A stretch of 64,000 nt of DNA from contig NC_080559.1 of the NCBI RefSeq assembly GCF_030253575.1, positions 27,678,501-27,742,500 on the forward strand, read 5' to 3'. The notes under the pieces were generated by a model, which worked only from the letters and a program-made list of their open reading frames with translations, did not search any database and was not told the DNA's origin. The translations under genes and the position numbers were made by a program. Every line of letters starts with the position of its first letter. The first letter of the stretch is position 1. The DNA is from Rhododendron vialii. Its lineage: Eukaryota > Streptophyta > Magnoliopsida > Ericales > Ericaceae. Of the stretch, positions 21,801 to 32,409 are shown in pieces.

Positions 21801-24800
21801 ATCCAGCAAAGTATTTTGCAATTGTCTTCTCTGTTTTTTCTTAACCTTCTGTAATGAATGTTACCCGTCTTAAATACAACATAGTTTTGTTGTTCTTCGT
21901 TACTTAGAATAATTCCCCTCCCGACCTGCAAGCATCATGCATTCATGGCTTGGCCCCATCCGTCTGACACTCTATCAGTTTCAGACAGTTTACAATCCCC
22001 GACTGTAGGGAATCCACCCAAAGTTGGTGCAAAAGTGATGTCACACAGTGAAGCTCTTAACACCACCACAAGTTCGGTCATGACTCCACATTGTACAACA
22101 TCGTCTCATCCACGGGCCAGTGCCACGCAACTTTAAAATGTATTTCGGAGTTGGCAATCTTGTATATTTCCACGTCAGCTACCCCCTTTCCCCACAAGAG
22201 GGGTCTGCATAGACAAGTCCGCTAAATTAAATTCATTCAGGTCAAAAGGGCTTCTAAGTTCTTGTCCTGCCACGACTTTGTTTAGGCTTCATCAGCCTAC
22301 TGTTCTCATTTGCCACCCAATGGATAAGTCATTAAGTACCTAACATGCTTATGCGTAGTAATCTACAACCATAGATTTCCGAGAATTGTGTAACAGGAAG
22401 GAGAAAAATTAAAACATGGACTGTACTTCTATGGCACTTTTATGAACAACAGAACATATGAACTCAGTCAAAGACAACTACATAATCATAGAGAGAAGTG
22501 ATTTACCAACTGAAACAGACACCATAAGCATAAGTAGCCCAAGCAGTGGTGCAAGCTGGGGGGATAGAGTGAATAAGATACATATTGTTCCAATGACCTA
22601 CAAGAGAAGTGAAGTCACACATGCTGCAATGACCATAAACTAGAGTTCTAAGAAAATAAAAATGAGAAAGTAAAAATTTTAAAAAATCAGAAATTGGTAA
22701 CTGCTGATGTTTGTTATATGGACTCAGATAATATTATCAGGTATGGGTATGAGAACATGTAGCAAAAGTTCGGCATGGATACATGTCACATCTTGAACAC
22801 ACGAACACAAATCGTTGAGTGCACAAAATAAGGTACTTAATACATGAGATGCATGGCGAAAAAAGAAATCTCCAATCCAAATGAGAGATGGGAAATCTTT
22901 TACGATCGATGTTAGCTGCTTAGTCTTCAAACATGTAAAACATCTTGAGGATTGGAATGACAAATTTGGTTAGGCTGTTGGACTCATTTTCACATACCCT
23001 TATCATTCTCAGCAGATATGAGGAATAGAAGAGACCATATAACACTGCTCACATATACCACTTCCAATCACAAACCAAAAACAAAGTTTGGATAAATAAT
23101 AAAAAAAAACTGCAGAAAAACAGTTAAAGGTGCAAGTCATTACAGCCATTAGGAATTATGTGCACGCTTAACTGTATCCATTTTAAAGCTGACTTTCGCT
23201 TAGTGTAGAATAGCTTGCCTCAGAAAGCGCCCTGAACCCACGATCCCTTGAAATGTTTTCACTTACAATGTCCTTTAGAGAACCCAAATCAGATGTTAAC
23301 AATGCAGTGAGTTCACCAACCTATCACAAGGAAAACACAGGTTTCAGTTCCATCCTAATTACATAAGTCAGAACACATAATCTGAAATATACAATAATGG
23401 GTTAAGAAATTGCAAAAAACAAAAGAAATGCTCAAGAATCCTCTGCAAATCTCATATGGTTAAACATAAATAACCCACTATCAGAATAACAGGGGTACGT
23501 AAATGGAAAAGGAGCAATTGCATGTCCAAAATGATACTACCTCGATTTCAACTTACTAAGGAAACATCATCATTGCACTTGTCATATTCAGCAAATTACC
23601 TCTAAGGATAGAAATAGTGCACTTAATTCAAGGATGAACTCAGTTTTTAATTACCACCAAGTACAACCTCGTGATCAAATTACCCTTTTACCTTTCAAAT
23701 ACTATTAAAATTCACTAAACCCTATGAAAGTGCCTAAACCCTAGGGCACCCTACCCTACCCCTAGGGTAGGGTGTCCTAGGGTTTAGGCATTTTCACAAG
23801 GTTTAAGTTTAGGGTGCACGTTCTTATTATAGGGTAGGGTACACTAGGGTTTAGGCACTTTCATAGGGTTTTAAGGTGCACTTTCCTATTATAGGGTTTT
23901 AGTGGTTTAGGCACTTTCATAGGGTTTAGGGTTTTAGGCACTTTCATAGGGTACCCTAGGGTTTAGGTTTTGACACTTTCATAGGGTTTTAGGGTGCACT
24001 TTCTTATTATAGGGTTTTAGTAGTTTAGACACTTTTATAGGGGCAATTTTGAGAAAATATTCCAAAAATCCTTAACAGTGCATTTCCCTTTTCTGGAGTG
24101 CGTGGGAAGAGGGGGTCCAAAACAAGAGCTACACGTAAAAACCTGGATTCAAACTTTTGTCCATTGGTATTGAACAGGGACAATCTTTTTGGGACAGCAA
24201 AAAGTGTCAAAAACCAACAAATGGGGACAGATAGAGTACTTTTCAAGGCAAAATCTTACTCATCAGTAACCTCAACTTAAAGCTAAATATTATGTTCGGT
24301 TTGGGTTTTGATGGAGGTTTTTGAGAGTAATGAGTGGAGAGAGATAGATAGGAAAAATTTATTGGGGACCGTGCGCAGGAGTTTTGAAACCCAAAACGAA
24401 CAAGCGTGTGAGTTTCACATTGATATTAAGTAGCAAAAATGCAAAATCATCTAAGGACATGGATTGCTCTATCACATTGTCATTGCAGATGACACTAGCA
24501 AAAGTCCCCACACCAGGTACATCTTTCTTCTTTTTCTAATTTTGCAAAACATGCTGTATCTTGTGTGTTTTAATATCAAATAACATCTCATATGGCTTCT
24601 AAAGTGCCAGCCTTTAGGTTTAGGAAACATTGCACCGTACATAACACACTATGCAAATCTATACATAAAGATGGTTGACTTGTGCTTGCAGAAGTTACAA
24701 AAAACAGAATGGTGATGCCAAGAAGTTGAATACCAAACTTTGAGCACATGACACTTGTTGGAAAGTCCTGCTTCATAACATTAGAAAGTCTGCTTGGTAA

Positions 24801-27800
24801 TACTTCAAATAAAACTAAAGATAACAGGCAACAACATATTGAGAACCAGTAGCGCCAACTGCAGCCTATTTGCAGGATGACATAACCACACATAGGAGCA
24901 TCGGATTGTAAGCACCAAAAATGCCACACTTCCACAATAGATTCTTAGGTAATCCCAGCACCGGAGTAGTAAGTAGTAACAACAACAAAAGAATCTCATT
25001 CCATACCTTATATCGGTCAAAAAATTCCACCTGGGAAAAAAAGGAAAAGTAACACATCAAACATCATGTTGGACAGACTTAAACTTCCACAAGAAATAAC
25101 GTTCACAACTTATACAATCAAACATTATCCGAGTGAGATATATAGTAACTCCCATGGAGCAGAATGCCAGGATAGATTATCAAAATATATGGCAACCAAA
25201 TATATGAGTTCTTTCCAAAAGCTTCCCACTCGCAGACTTCAATTGAAATTTTACAGTGTTAAAATGCAACCATTGGTGCATAGCTTGTAGGGTCTTTTCT
25301 TTCACAAAATAGCAACTAGCACATCAGCCTAAATGTTTATTATTTAACCATGAGCCTACTATGTACAATGTTGATTTACACCTTGCCCTTCCCATAGTCA
25401 GAAAAAGAGATTATGATAAAATGTCCAAAGTGCAAGTGCTTGCATGCTATTGTCTACCCACTATTTTCTCCTCCATTTCATGTGAAGAATCATACACACT
25501 ACAAGTCTTCCAAGTCAAAACCCATCCGTATAGTTCCAATGCCTAAAACAGGACTACACTTCATATTCCAGAAGTCCCAAAAGCAAAACACTTTCTTCTG
25601 TTCCTCCTGGAAGAAGGTTTACAGCATTCAGATTAATGTGTTGGGAAGAATGGAAGTAATTGACCCAGGTTATCCCTTCTTTCAAAAGAGCATAAATAGA
25701 ACGACAAGGATGAAGTCAATCTCCCATCCCTGTAGCTAAACTAAAATGTAACATATCAAACTTCTACTGCAATATGATTTCCTTAATGTTCATATCTTTT
25801 TTACATGAGGAAGAACAATCAACATTAAAAAAGCAAACAAATATTACACTGTTAGCGTAAATCATCAAATCAGGTTGTCATTACTTGACTAGGTAAGTTT
25901 GAACTGAGATAAAGAACCGAAAACAACAACAAAGACGGGCTTGGGTTTGGGGGAGACTATGAAGAAATGAAGCAACTGATATACCTTTTGAATCAACACC
26001 CTTTGAAATATCTGAGCTCTTAAGTTTGACATAACCTTCTCCCAAACCGAATTCAAGTTTACCACAAAAAGAATGGTGAAAATTGGCTCTAATGCATATA
26101 GAACTGCAATCCTACCAAGCACATCCCACAGAGGCTTTGGTGTTTTGCCTATAAGTACTTCAAAAAATTTCCCTGCAACATCATTGGCAATTCGTTGTTA
26201 AGCATTTGTGGATGCCTTATTTCTCACAACGGAACCAGAGCAAGGCCAAACTCAGGCATAAAAATTACTCACCAAATAATCTCATCTATATCTCTTCAAA
26301 AGTGGTAGTGCAACCTCCAGTTATGAAACATGAATGAAACTGTGCCCTTTGCTCAGATTTTGGAAACAAAAAAGTCAAGTATATTCTAACTGGTTTGGAA
26401 TAGATTTGTTTCAAGAAAAGAAAAAAGAAATCCCATAATCCTTTATATTGTTCAGTTTGGCATCAATCAAAGAAATGCCCATTGAGATTTCTGTTTTGGT
26501 CTCGTTTTCCATTTCTATTCAGTTGAAAAAAAGAAATAACTTGATAGACTCGGGTTTCAAATCCTTTCGCTTGACACTTACTATAGAGCTTGGGAAACAA
26601 AGATATTCACCAGCTGAGCCTTAGTGCAATCATTTTGCTCAAGTAAAATGAATCTCCGGCTTCTGCAAACCACAATCACTATGTAGGGAAGAGACATTGT
26701 CATAGTACCAAAATATTTTCCCATTTCCTTTATTGCATAGTTCACGACACCAAAAGTGTCAACCTCGCCAAACATTGGGGAAACTGAGGAACTTAACAAA
26801 AACAATTTGTGATTTTTTATCTTGTAAACACAACAAATAGCTCCCACTTCTTACAATTCATAGCAACCCATTAATGCGTGAACTATTTTGCTTCTCATAA
26901 GAACTGATTATACGGTGATCATTTCGTGCTCATGGAGCACCTCCACATGGTACTCCAGCCCTCCCCCACCACAAATCGGTACGAGAGCCACACTCATAAT
27001 GATGGAGCCCACGACCACTAGAGCACCACGTGAGATCAAATAATAATTTTCCCAACTACAACTATTAAACCCCAAGGGGTTGGCCCGTAACTTAGGGGTT
27101 TGCTCTCTCCCCAAGGGTTGGCTTGTGACTTAGGGGTTTGCTTCCTCCTAAGTCTCAAGTTCAAAATCCCTTGCTAGCAACTCTTGGGGCCACCTTACCC
27201 CTCGTAAACGTGTTTCACACGGCTGTGTGAGGAACTATAGGATTATTCCAAGGTTTGCACAAGCTGGCTCGAGACACCTCGCATTACCAAAAATAGAAAT
27301 ACAAAAAAATTCCCAACCATTATCCTTTTCCTTTTGACATATAGTTCAATAACAGTTTAAAACTACTAAACAACAAAACTTGCTCGAATTTACTCCAAAT
27401 AATAAATTTTGAACAGATCACCAAAAAGAAAATTGAACTTTCTTTACCGGAATACAAAGGCATTGAGAGAGTGCAAGCTGTGCAACCAACGAGAGTGGCG
27501 ACAGAAACCGCTAGTCTCAACTTATGCTGAAGCAGAAGGCTCGACAACAGACCCCAGCTTATGACGCTCGGCGGCGATTGTGTGCTTTCGGTGTCGGAGC
27601 TCGAGACATTGAGTTTCGGACCGTTATCGGCCACGATAGGGTCGGACGGCGGGCCCGTTACGTATGCGAGACAGGTCGAGTGCGAGGATCGTCGGCGGGG
27701 AGGTCTGTACGGCGGGGAAAGGGCGGAGGAGCGGCGGCGGGAAAGGAGGAGAGAGTATGGGGTGGAGGAGGAGGAGAGAGAGAGGAGGAGGTGAGTGTGA

Positions 27801-27865
27801 GGTTTGGGGAGTGTGTATCGAGGGGGGAGGAGAGAAAGAGCGACGGAGTGAGTTGGAGAAGCCAT
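18246..27865 (-). CDS. ABCB28: plastid-type ABC half-transporter, ABCB28-like
   Basis: There are 16 coding exons: 27865-27448, 26172-25985, 25030-25007, 23320-23219, 22597-22507, 21553-21453, 21267-21217, 21106-20978, 20726-20664, 20594-20315, 19868-19720, 19618-19529, 19156-19022, 18932-18876, 18727-18671 and 18482-18246. They total 2172 nt or 723 residues, close to Arabidopsis ABCB28/NAP8. The N-terminus is rich in Ser, Pro and Arg like a plastid transit peptide. A TMD follows ([45 protein letters not shown]), then an NBD with Walker [11 protein letters not shown]-loop VNQEP, signature LLSGGQRQR, Walker B ILILDEATSALD and H-loop VIAHRLS. All ATPase motifs are intact. The substrate is unknown. 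Exon 3 is a 24-nt microexon, and intron 4 has a GC donor (GAG then GCAAGC). Several introns hold MITEs. Confidence 0.9.
18797..18858. repeat. (CT)n-(AC)n compound microsatellite in an ABCB28 intron
   Basis: About 21 CT units are followed by AC units, within the intron between exons 18932-18876 and 18727-18671. Confidence 0.9.
19994..20166. mobile_element. hAT-type MITE in an ABCB28 intron
   Basis: The ends CAGTGTTCTAAAAG and CTTTTAGAACATTG are inverted repeats. The flanks CAAAAAGG (19986-19993) and CAAAAAAG (20167-20174) look like an 8-bp target duplication with one change. The interior is rich in CGATTAAT motifs typical of this widespread plant family. Confidence 0.75.
23690..24045. repeat. 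degenerate interstitial telomere-like array in an ABCB28 intron
   Basis: There are many CCCTAAA/TTTAGGG-type words: AAACCCTAGGGCACCC, a palindrome around ACCCCTAGGGTAGGGT, then repeated CACTTTCATAGGGTTT and TTATTATAGGGTTTTAG units. It lies in the intron between exons 25030-25007 and 23320-23219. Confidence 0.7.
24293..24401. mobile_element. small TIR repeat (family also at 34006)
   Basis: It starts GTTCGGTTTGGGTTTTGA and ends CCCAAAACGAAC. The internal GAGGTTTTTGAGAGTAA and GTGGAGAGAGATAGATAG are shared with the copy at 34006-34164. It is noncoding. Confidence 0.6.
27072..27290 (+). mobile_element. SINE-like sequence with duplicated head
   Basis: Two tandem 38-39 bp heads (27072-27110 and 27111-27148; CCAAGGGGTTGGCCCGTAAC and CCAAGGGTTGGCTTGTGAC) are followed by AAGTCTCAAGTTCAAAATCC, which resembles a polymerase III B box, and TTGGGGCCACC. 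It resembles tRNA-derived plant SINEs. It lies in ABCB28 intron 1. The family and 3' end are not certain. Confidence 0.45.
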
Positions 27866-27867
27866 TG

Positions 27868-27899
27868 AATTGAGAGAGAGAGAGTGTGTGTGTGTGTGT
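27868..27899. repeat. (GA)n-(GT)n tract in the ABCB28 5' leader
   Basis: A GA run followed by a GT run lies immediately upstream of the minus-strand ATG (27865). On the mRNA strand this is an AC/TC-rich leader, common in plant 5'UTRs. Confidence 0.7.
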
Positions 27900-28347
27900 A
27901 CTGTTGTACTGTGTTGAGAAAGGAAACGGAATAAACGTTCGCGTATGGAACAGAAGAGAGGAAGAATAGTCCTGTAAACTGGAGTATTTTTTCTCTTGGT
28001 TTTAGAATTTTGTTGGATTCTTTTGAATTTTTATAAATTTGTATATGTATTTTGATTTTTGAATTAATTATCTATCTCGATAAAAAAAATATAAAAGTAA
28101 AAAATTATGAAAACAAAAAAAAAATTACTGAAAAATGAAAAAAAATTAACAAATAGTTATCTATTTTGTCTAAAGTGTCGGCTTATATTAACTTTTTTCA
28201 GAATCGGTCCATATTTTTATATGTTTTCGATTCATCGAGTCAAACGATTGATCCTAAAAATTAAGAAGAAAAGCTAAACAAATAGTTACGAATAGTAAAA
28301 AAATACCGAAATAAGTTCTGAACAAATAAGATTACAAGAACGCAGAG

Positions 28348-28642
28348 CCACTTGGCCTTTTTTATTTATTTAATTTTTTTGTATTTTTATTTTTTCATCA
28401 TTTTTTTGAAAATTATTAATTTGTCTCGACGAGAAGAATTGAAATAGTAAAAAATTGTGATCCAAACTCAATTTTTTAATGAAGACGGAAAATCTAGTTT
28501 TTTGGCTAATTTTTTTATTCATAAATTTATATTTGGATCCGATTTCTTTCTTCGATACGAACCAATAATTCACAAGAAATTGACTAGAAACTAACCAATG
28601 CATAAAAACAAAATTAAATAAAAACAAAGGAATAAGCCAAGT
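28348..28642. mobile_element. foldback MITE copy 1
   Basis: It begins CACTTGGCCTTTTTTATTT and ends GGAATAAGCCAAGT, with long imperfect inverted arms and a central CTCGACGAGAAGAA-type motif. It shares arm words (AACCAATAAT, ACTAAC, AATAAAAACAAA) with the copies at about 28826 and 38540. Confidence 0.5.
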
Positions 28643-28825
28643 AGCTAATTTAGCCAAACCACCCCAAAGTATTCCATGAGAAAATTCCCTCTTTCATTAG
28701 TATATTTGGTTTAACAGCACAATATTTTTTATATGTTCCTTCTTAACTACTCCATAATCATTTTTTTTATTTTTCTTCCTAGTTAAATATATTTGACTTA
28801 CCCCTTTCAAGGTGTTGTTTCTCTT

Positions 28826-29135
28826 AGTTTTTTTGGGCTTTTTGAGTATTTTGTTCTTATTAAAAAAAATTGTGTTCATTAGTTTTATGGTAAACTTTTG
28901 TGGATTATTAATTTGTATCAACCAAAGAAATCGGAAAAGTAAAGTTTTTTACTTATACCCAAATATTTTTGAAAATATCTAAGATAAAGCCCAAAATGAG
29001 TTAGATAAAAATAATATTTTTTATACCTTTTCGATTAGTCTCGACGAGATGAACCAATAATCTACAAAAATTTGGCACATAACTAACAAATGTGCAAAAA
29101 AAATTTGAATAAAGACAAAACTCCCAAAAAAGCTA
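28826..29135. mobile_element. foldback MITE copy 2
   Basis: The left arm CTTAGTTTTTTTGGGCTTTT pairs with the right arm CTCCCAAAAAAGCTAAG. The interior contains CTCGACGAGATGAACC. Same AT-rich noncoding family as copy 1. Confidence 0.5.
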
Positions 29136-29459
29136 AGACAAACAACATATAAATGTCTTTTTTGTGTTTTAAAATTTTTAAAAACGGTTGTCGAATTTGT
29201 TAAAATTATCATTTTTGTTGATGAGAATGAGTTGTAAATATCCGATACACCCCTTATACTTTGACCAATCTTCAACAACACCCCATCCATTTTATTTATT
29301 TTTTTAAATGCTCACACTTCTTGTACTCCAGACTACTTTAGAACGGTTAGAAATTCCGTCAGAAGTAATGAGAAAGCAGATAATAGCCTGTTGGTGGGAA
29401 CTTTCCCTCATAAAACATATTCTATAAGACCAGTTTGTGCTTACGACCTTAATGTGTGT
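29136..29459. other. AT-rich intergenic DNA, no feature seen
   Basis: AT-rich sequence between the second foldback MITE and the dispersed-repeat-like block. No open frame or structure supports a call. Confidence 0.4.
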
Positions 29460-30750
29460 TGCAATAAGAATACCCCAAGCGTAGGGCTAGGTCAGCTGAA
29501 AGCATAATACCCGGAAGTCCGGAGTCGAATCCACAGAGGCGTGTCCATAACTCGTTCGGAAGTTTGCTTGCATAGAGATTTTAGCGTTATGACCGCTAAC
29601 CAAGCTTGACGTTGAGACGGCCAACTGAGAGATTTAGTCAATGGCTACTTAACCTAACTACGATTTTTTTAACTAGAGATTAAACTAAAGGTTAGGTTTA
29701 CGGATAATCAACACCCATAACGCAAAGGTAGACTTGATTCTTCTCTTTTTGACTAGGATGTTAAACATGGTAAGGGTTTTAGGACATTTTGTCAAACTCT
29801 TGGAAGGACATAGCTCCAAGTATCATATGTGGCAAGTGTGGTCTAACCCTTGCCTACATATGATCAAAGAGGTTAACGCTTCCAAGTTTTGATTCATAAA
29901 AATACCCCAAACACATGTTTATAACCTAGAAAAGAACAAGAAATATTGAAAGAAGAGAAGAACAAGAAATATCCTTAGTTACGGGATGTTAATCGCCTCA
30001 TAACCTAACCTTACTACACCACTCACACATATTGAAAGAAGAAATGTAATGAGCAAGGGTAAAGATAAGGCAAATACTAAACATTGATCAAACTTGAAAT
30101 AAACACAAGATTCTTGAAGATGAGAGAATTTCTTACAACTTTAATGAAGGCGAAATACTTCAAAACCAAACGGATCGCACCTAAAAAAACCCTCCTCAAA
30201 ACTCAAAACATGAATGAGGAGAGAGGTGGTAGCTAAAGCTTTGATGGAGGTAGAGATAGAAATTGCAGGTATTGAATGCCCTAGAATCGGGCTCAGGCTG
30301 GTATATATACCCCTTTACAAAATAATTACAAAAAATCCATTAAAAAGTTTGCGCTGGGGCAAGGGGATTGATCCCTGAAGCTATTAGAGGAGGCTGCTGA
30401 ATTGGGGGATCGATTCCTGGAGACAGGGGGATCGATCCCTATGCTTGCTAGACTAGGTAGCCAGCTTTTGTTGCTGTTCTTGACCTTCGGGTTGTTCTGG
30501 GTCTTCCTCCACTGCTTTGGATACTTCGTTTGGGACTCGGAATGACCTATCGAGGCTTCTCATATGTTCAAGAAAATTTGGATTCCTCCGAGAATTATTG
30601 GAAGCCTTCGAAAAGCCCATTTTTGCTCCATTTACCTATCGATCAACAAAACACACATTGTGCGCAATATCAAATAAAATCGAGCGAATATATATGCAAG
30701 TGGGGCAAAACGGAGGGAGATAAGCCTAAATATTGATACTATTCGAGGCT
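29460..30750. repeat. dispersed-repeat-like noncoding block, family not assigned
   Basis: The block starts near TACCCCAAGCGTAGGGC, contains ACCCGGAAGTCCGGAGTCG, and has three related GGGATYGATYCC words between 30363 and 30445. It ends with ATTCGAGGCTTATCA. This resembles noncoding parts of plant LTR elements, but I cannot define ends or target duplications. No gene is visible. Confidence 0.35.
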
Positions 30751-32409
30751 TATCAATTTGCCCCTAAGAACCATTTACATGATATATATCATATTTCTCC
30801 CACTAGTAGGAAAAAAAACAAAGCACCATCCAACTAATTCGCAAATTGTGGCCACAATTTTGCTGTTTTCTCCATAGATTTGAGTTTTTTTTATTTTGGT
30901 GAGATTTTGTGTTCTCTCTCTCCAACTTTCAAGGGCGCATAACGGATCTCAAAACCGATAAGAGATTTTTTGATTCCCTTTGGAAATGCAGACACGAAAA
31001 TTTGATCCAAAAACCAATTTAACCCCTGAGTTTTCATTTGTCTCAACGAGATGATTGGATTGGTGCAAGACTCATTGCACAAGGAAGAAGAAGATCAGTA
31101 GGACACGTGTTGGTCCATTAGAATGAAAAAAAAAGGAAATTTGATTAAGAAAGCCAATTTATTTTGAAGTCATAAATGTAGAATTATTGCTTATTTTAAC
31201 CAATTGTAAAAATCAAATATACTGAGATTAGTAAAAAAAATTAGTTTGATGAATACATTTATAACAAAATTTATCTGCAGACGATTTGCAATCTTTCAAA
31301 CCCTATCTTTCTTTCTCTAATATTGAAGAAGAACTAGAGCTTGGTAGAGCGAGAGATGAGAAACACACGAATAACAATGCAAGAGGAATATTTGAGTCTT
31401 TTCATTACTTTTGATGGAATTCCTAACAGTTCCAAAGTAGTCTATTGTTTTGTCATCAACGGCCAAAGTTGTTTGACTTGGTTTTGAAACCTAGCAGTTA
31501 TCAAAACATTATTTTTGGGGAAAAAAACATATCAAAAGAAAAAACTTTCCAGAAGACTCAAACTCAAACACTCCACATGGACTAAAATTAACTTACCATT
31601 GAGCTAACAAAGACATTTGTGTTATAAAACAAACAAATAATATATATATATATTAATTTACAAATAATATTAAAGTGCCCCTAAAATTTAAAATTTTTTG
31701 GATGCCCGAGACTGGGCGGACCCTTGGTGTGAGTGTTTAAAAGTAAAGTGAAGGAGGTGCAGTTGAAAATCGGTTAAAGTACAAAAGGTGCATCTCAAAA
31801 TTTACCCATTGAACAACCATGACCGCAACCTAATAGGGACAGGTGGAAAACATTTAAAGCATAAATTTTTTACTTGTGAACATATTTAAATGCGCCCATC
31901 AATAATGCCCATTTTGTTTAAAGAATACTCCATGATTTATTGTGGACGGTGATATTCCGTTGAAAAGGGAAAAATCACAAAAAAAATCCCTGATGTATAC
32001 CCGGAGATAAGCCTCTGACCGGAAAAAATGCTAGCCCCATGTTCGTTAAAAAAGGACACGCCCCCATTGCCCTCCACGTGTCCGCCTACGAAACCCCACC
32101 GCGAGTGCTCTTCACGATATCACGGGATTCTGGTCTCTGCTCATCATTTTCGATAGCACCCCCCTCTACCCCTCCCTCTCTATCCTCTCTCACTCTTCGC
32201 TGTTACCGCGTCTATATCATCGATCTCCACATGTACAGATTCTCGAACTCCTCCAACTGCGATTCTCTCTCCCTATATCTCGCTTCCTGCGGTCGAATCG
32301 AAGATGATTCGCGTCGCGTCTTCGCGTAGACCTTCGAGCTGATACGGTTGAAAATCTCCGAGCCTCTCATTTTTTTGGGTCGGTCTGGCTGTTGTACTTC
32401 GTGAATCCG
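30751..32409. other. intergenic DNA and PGAP3 promoter/5'UTR, with a uORF
   Basis: Mostly AT-rich without coding features. From about 32040 the sequence becomes GC- and CT-rich, as expected for a leader. A 32-codon upstream ORF starts at 32231 (MYRFSNSSNCDS) and stops at 32329, 80 nt before the main ATG. The transcription start is not known. Confidence 0.45.

Noticed and set aside
27524-27873. Arg/Gly-rich plus-strand frames at the ABCB28 first exon
   Set aside because: Antisense shadows of the Ser/Arg-rich transit-peptide exon.
29505-29540. GGAGTCGAATCCAC as a tRNA-like T arm
   Set aside because: No paired acceptor or anticodon stems around it; it fits better as part of a dispersed repeat.
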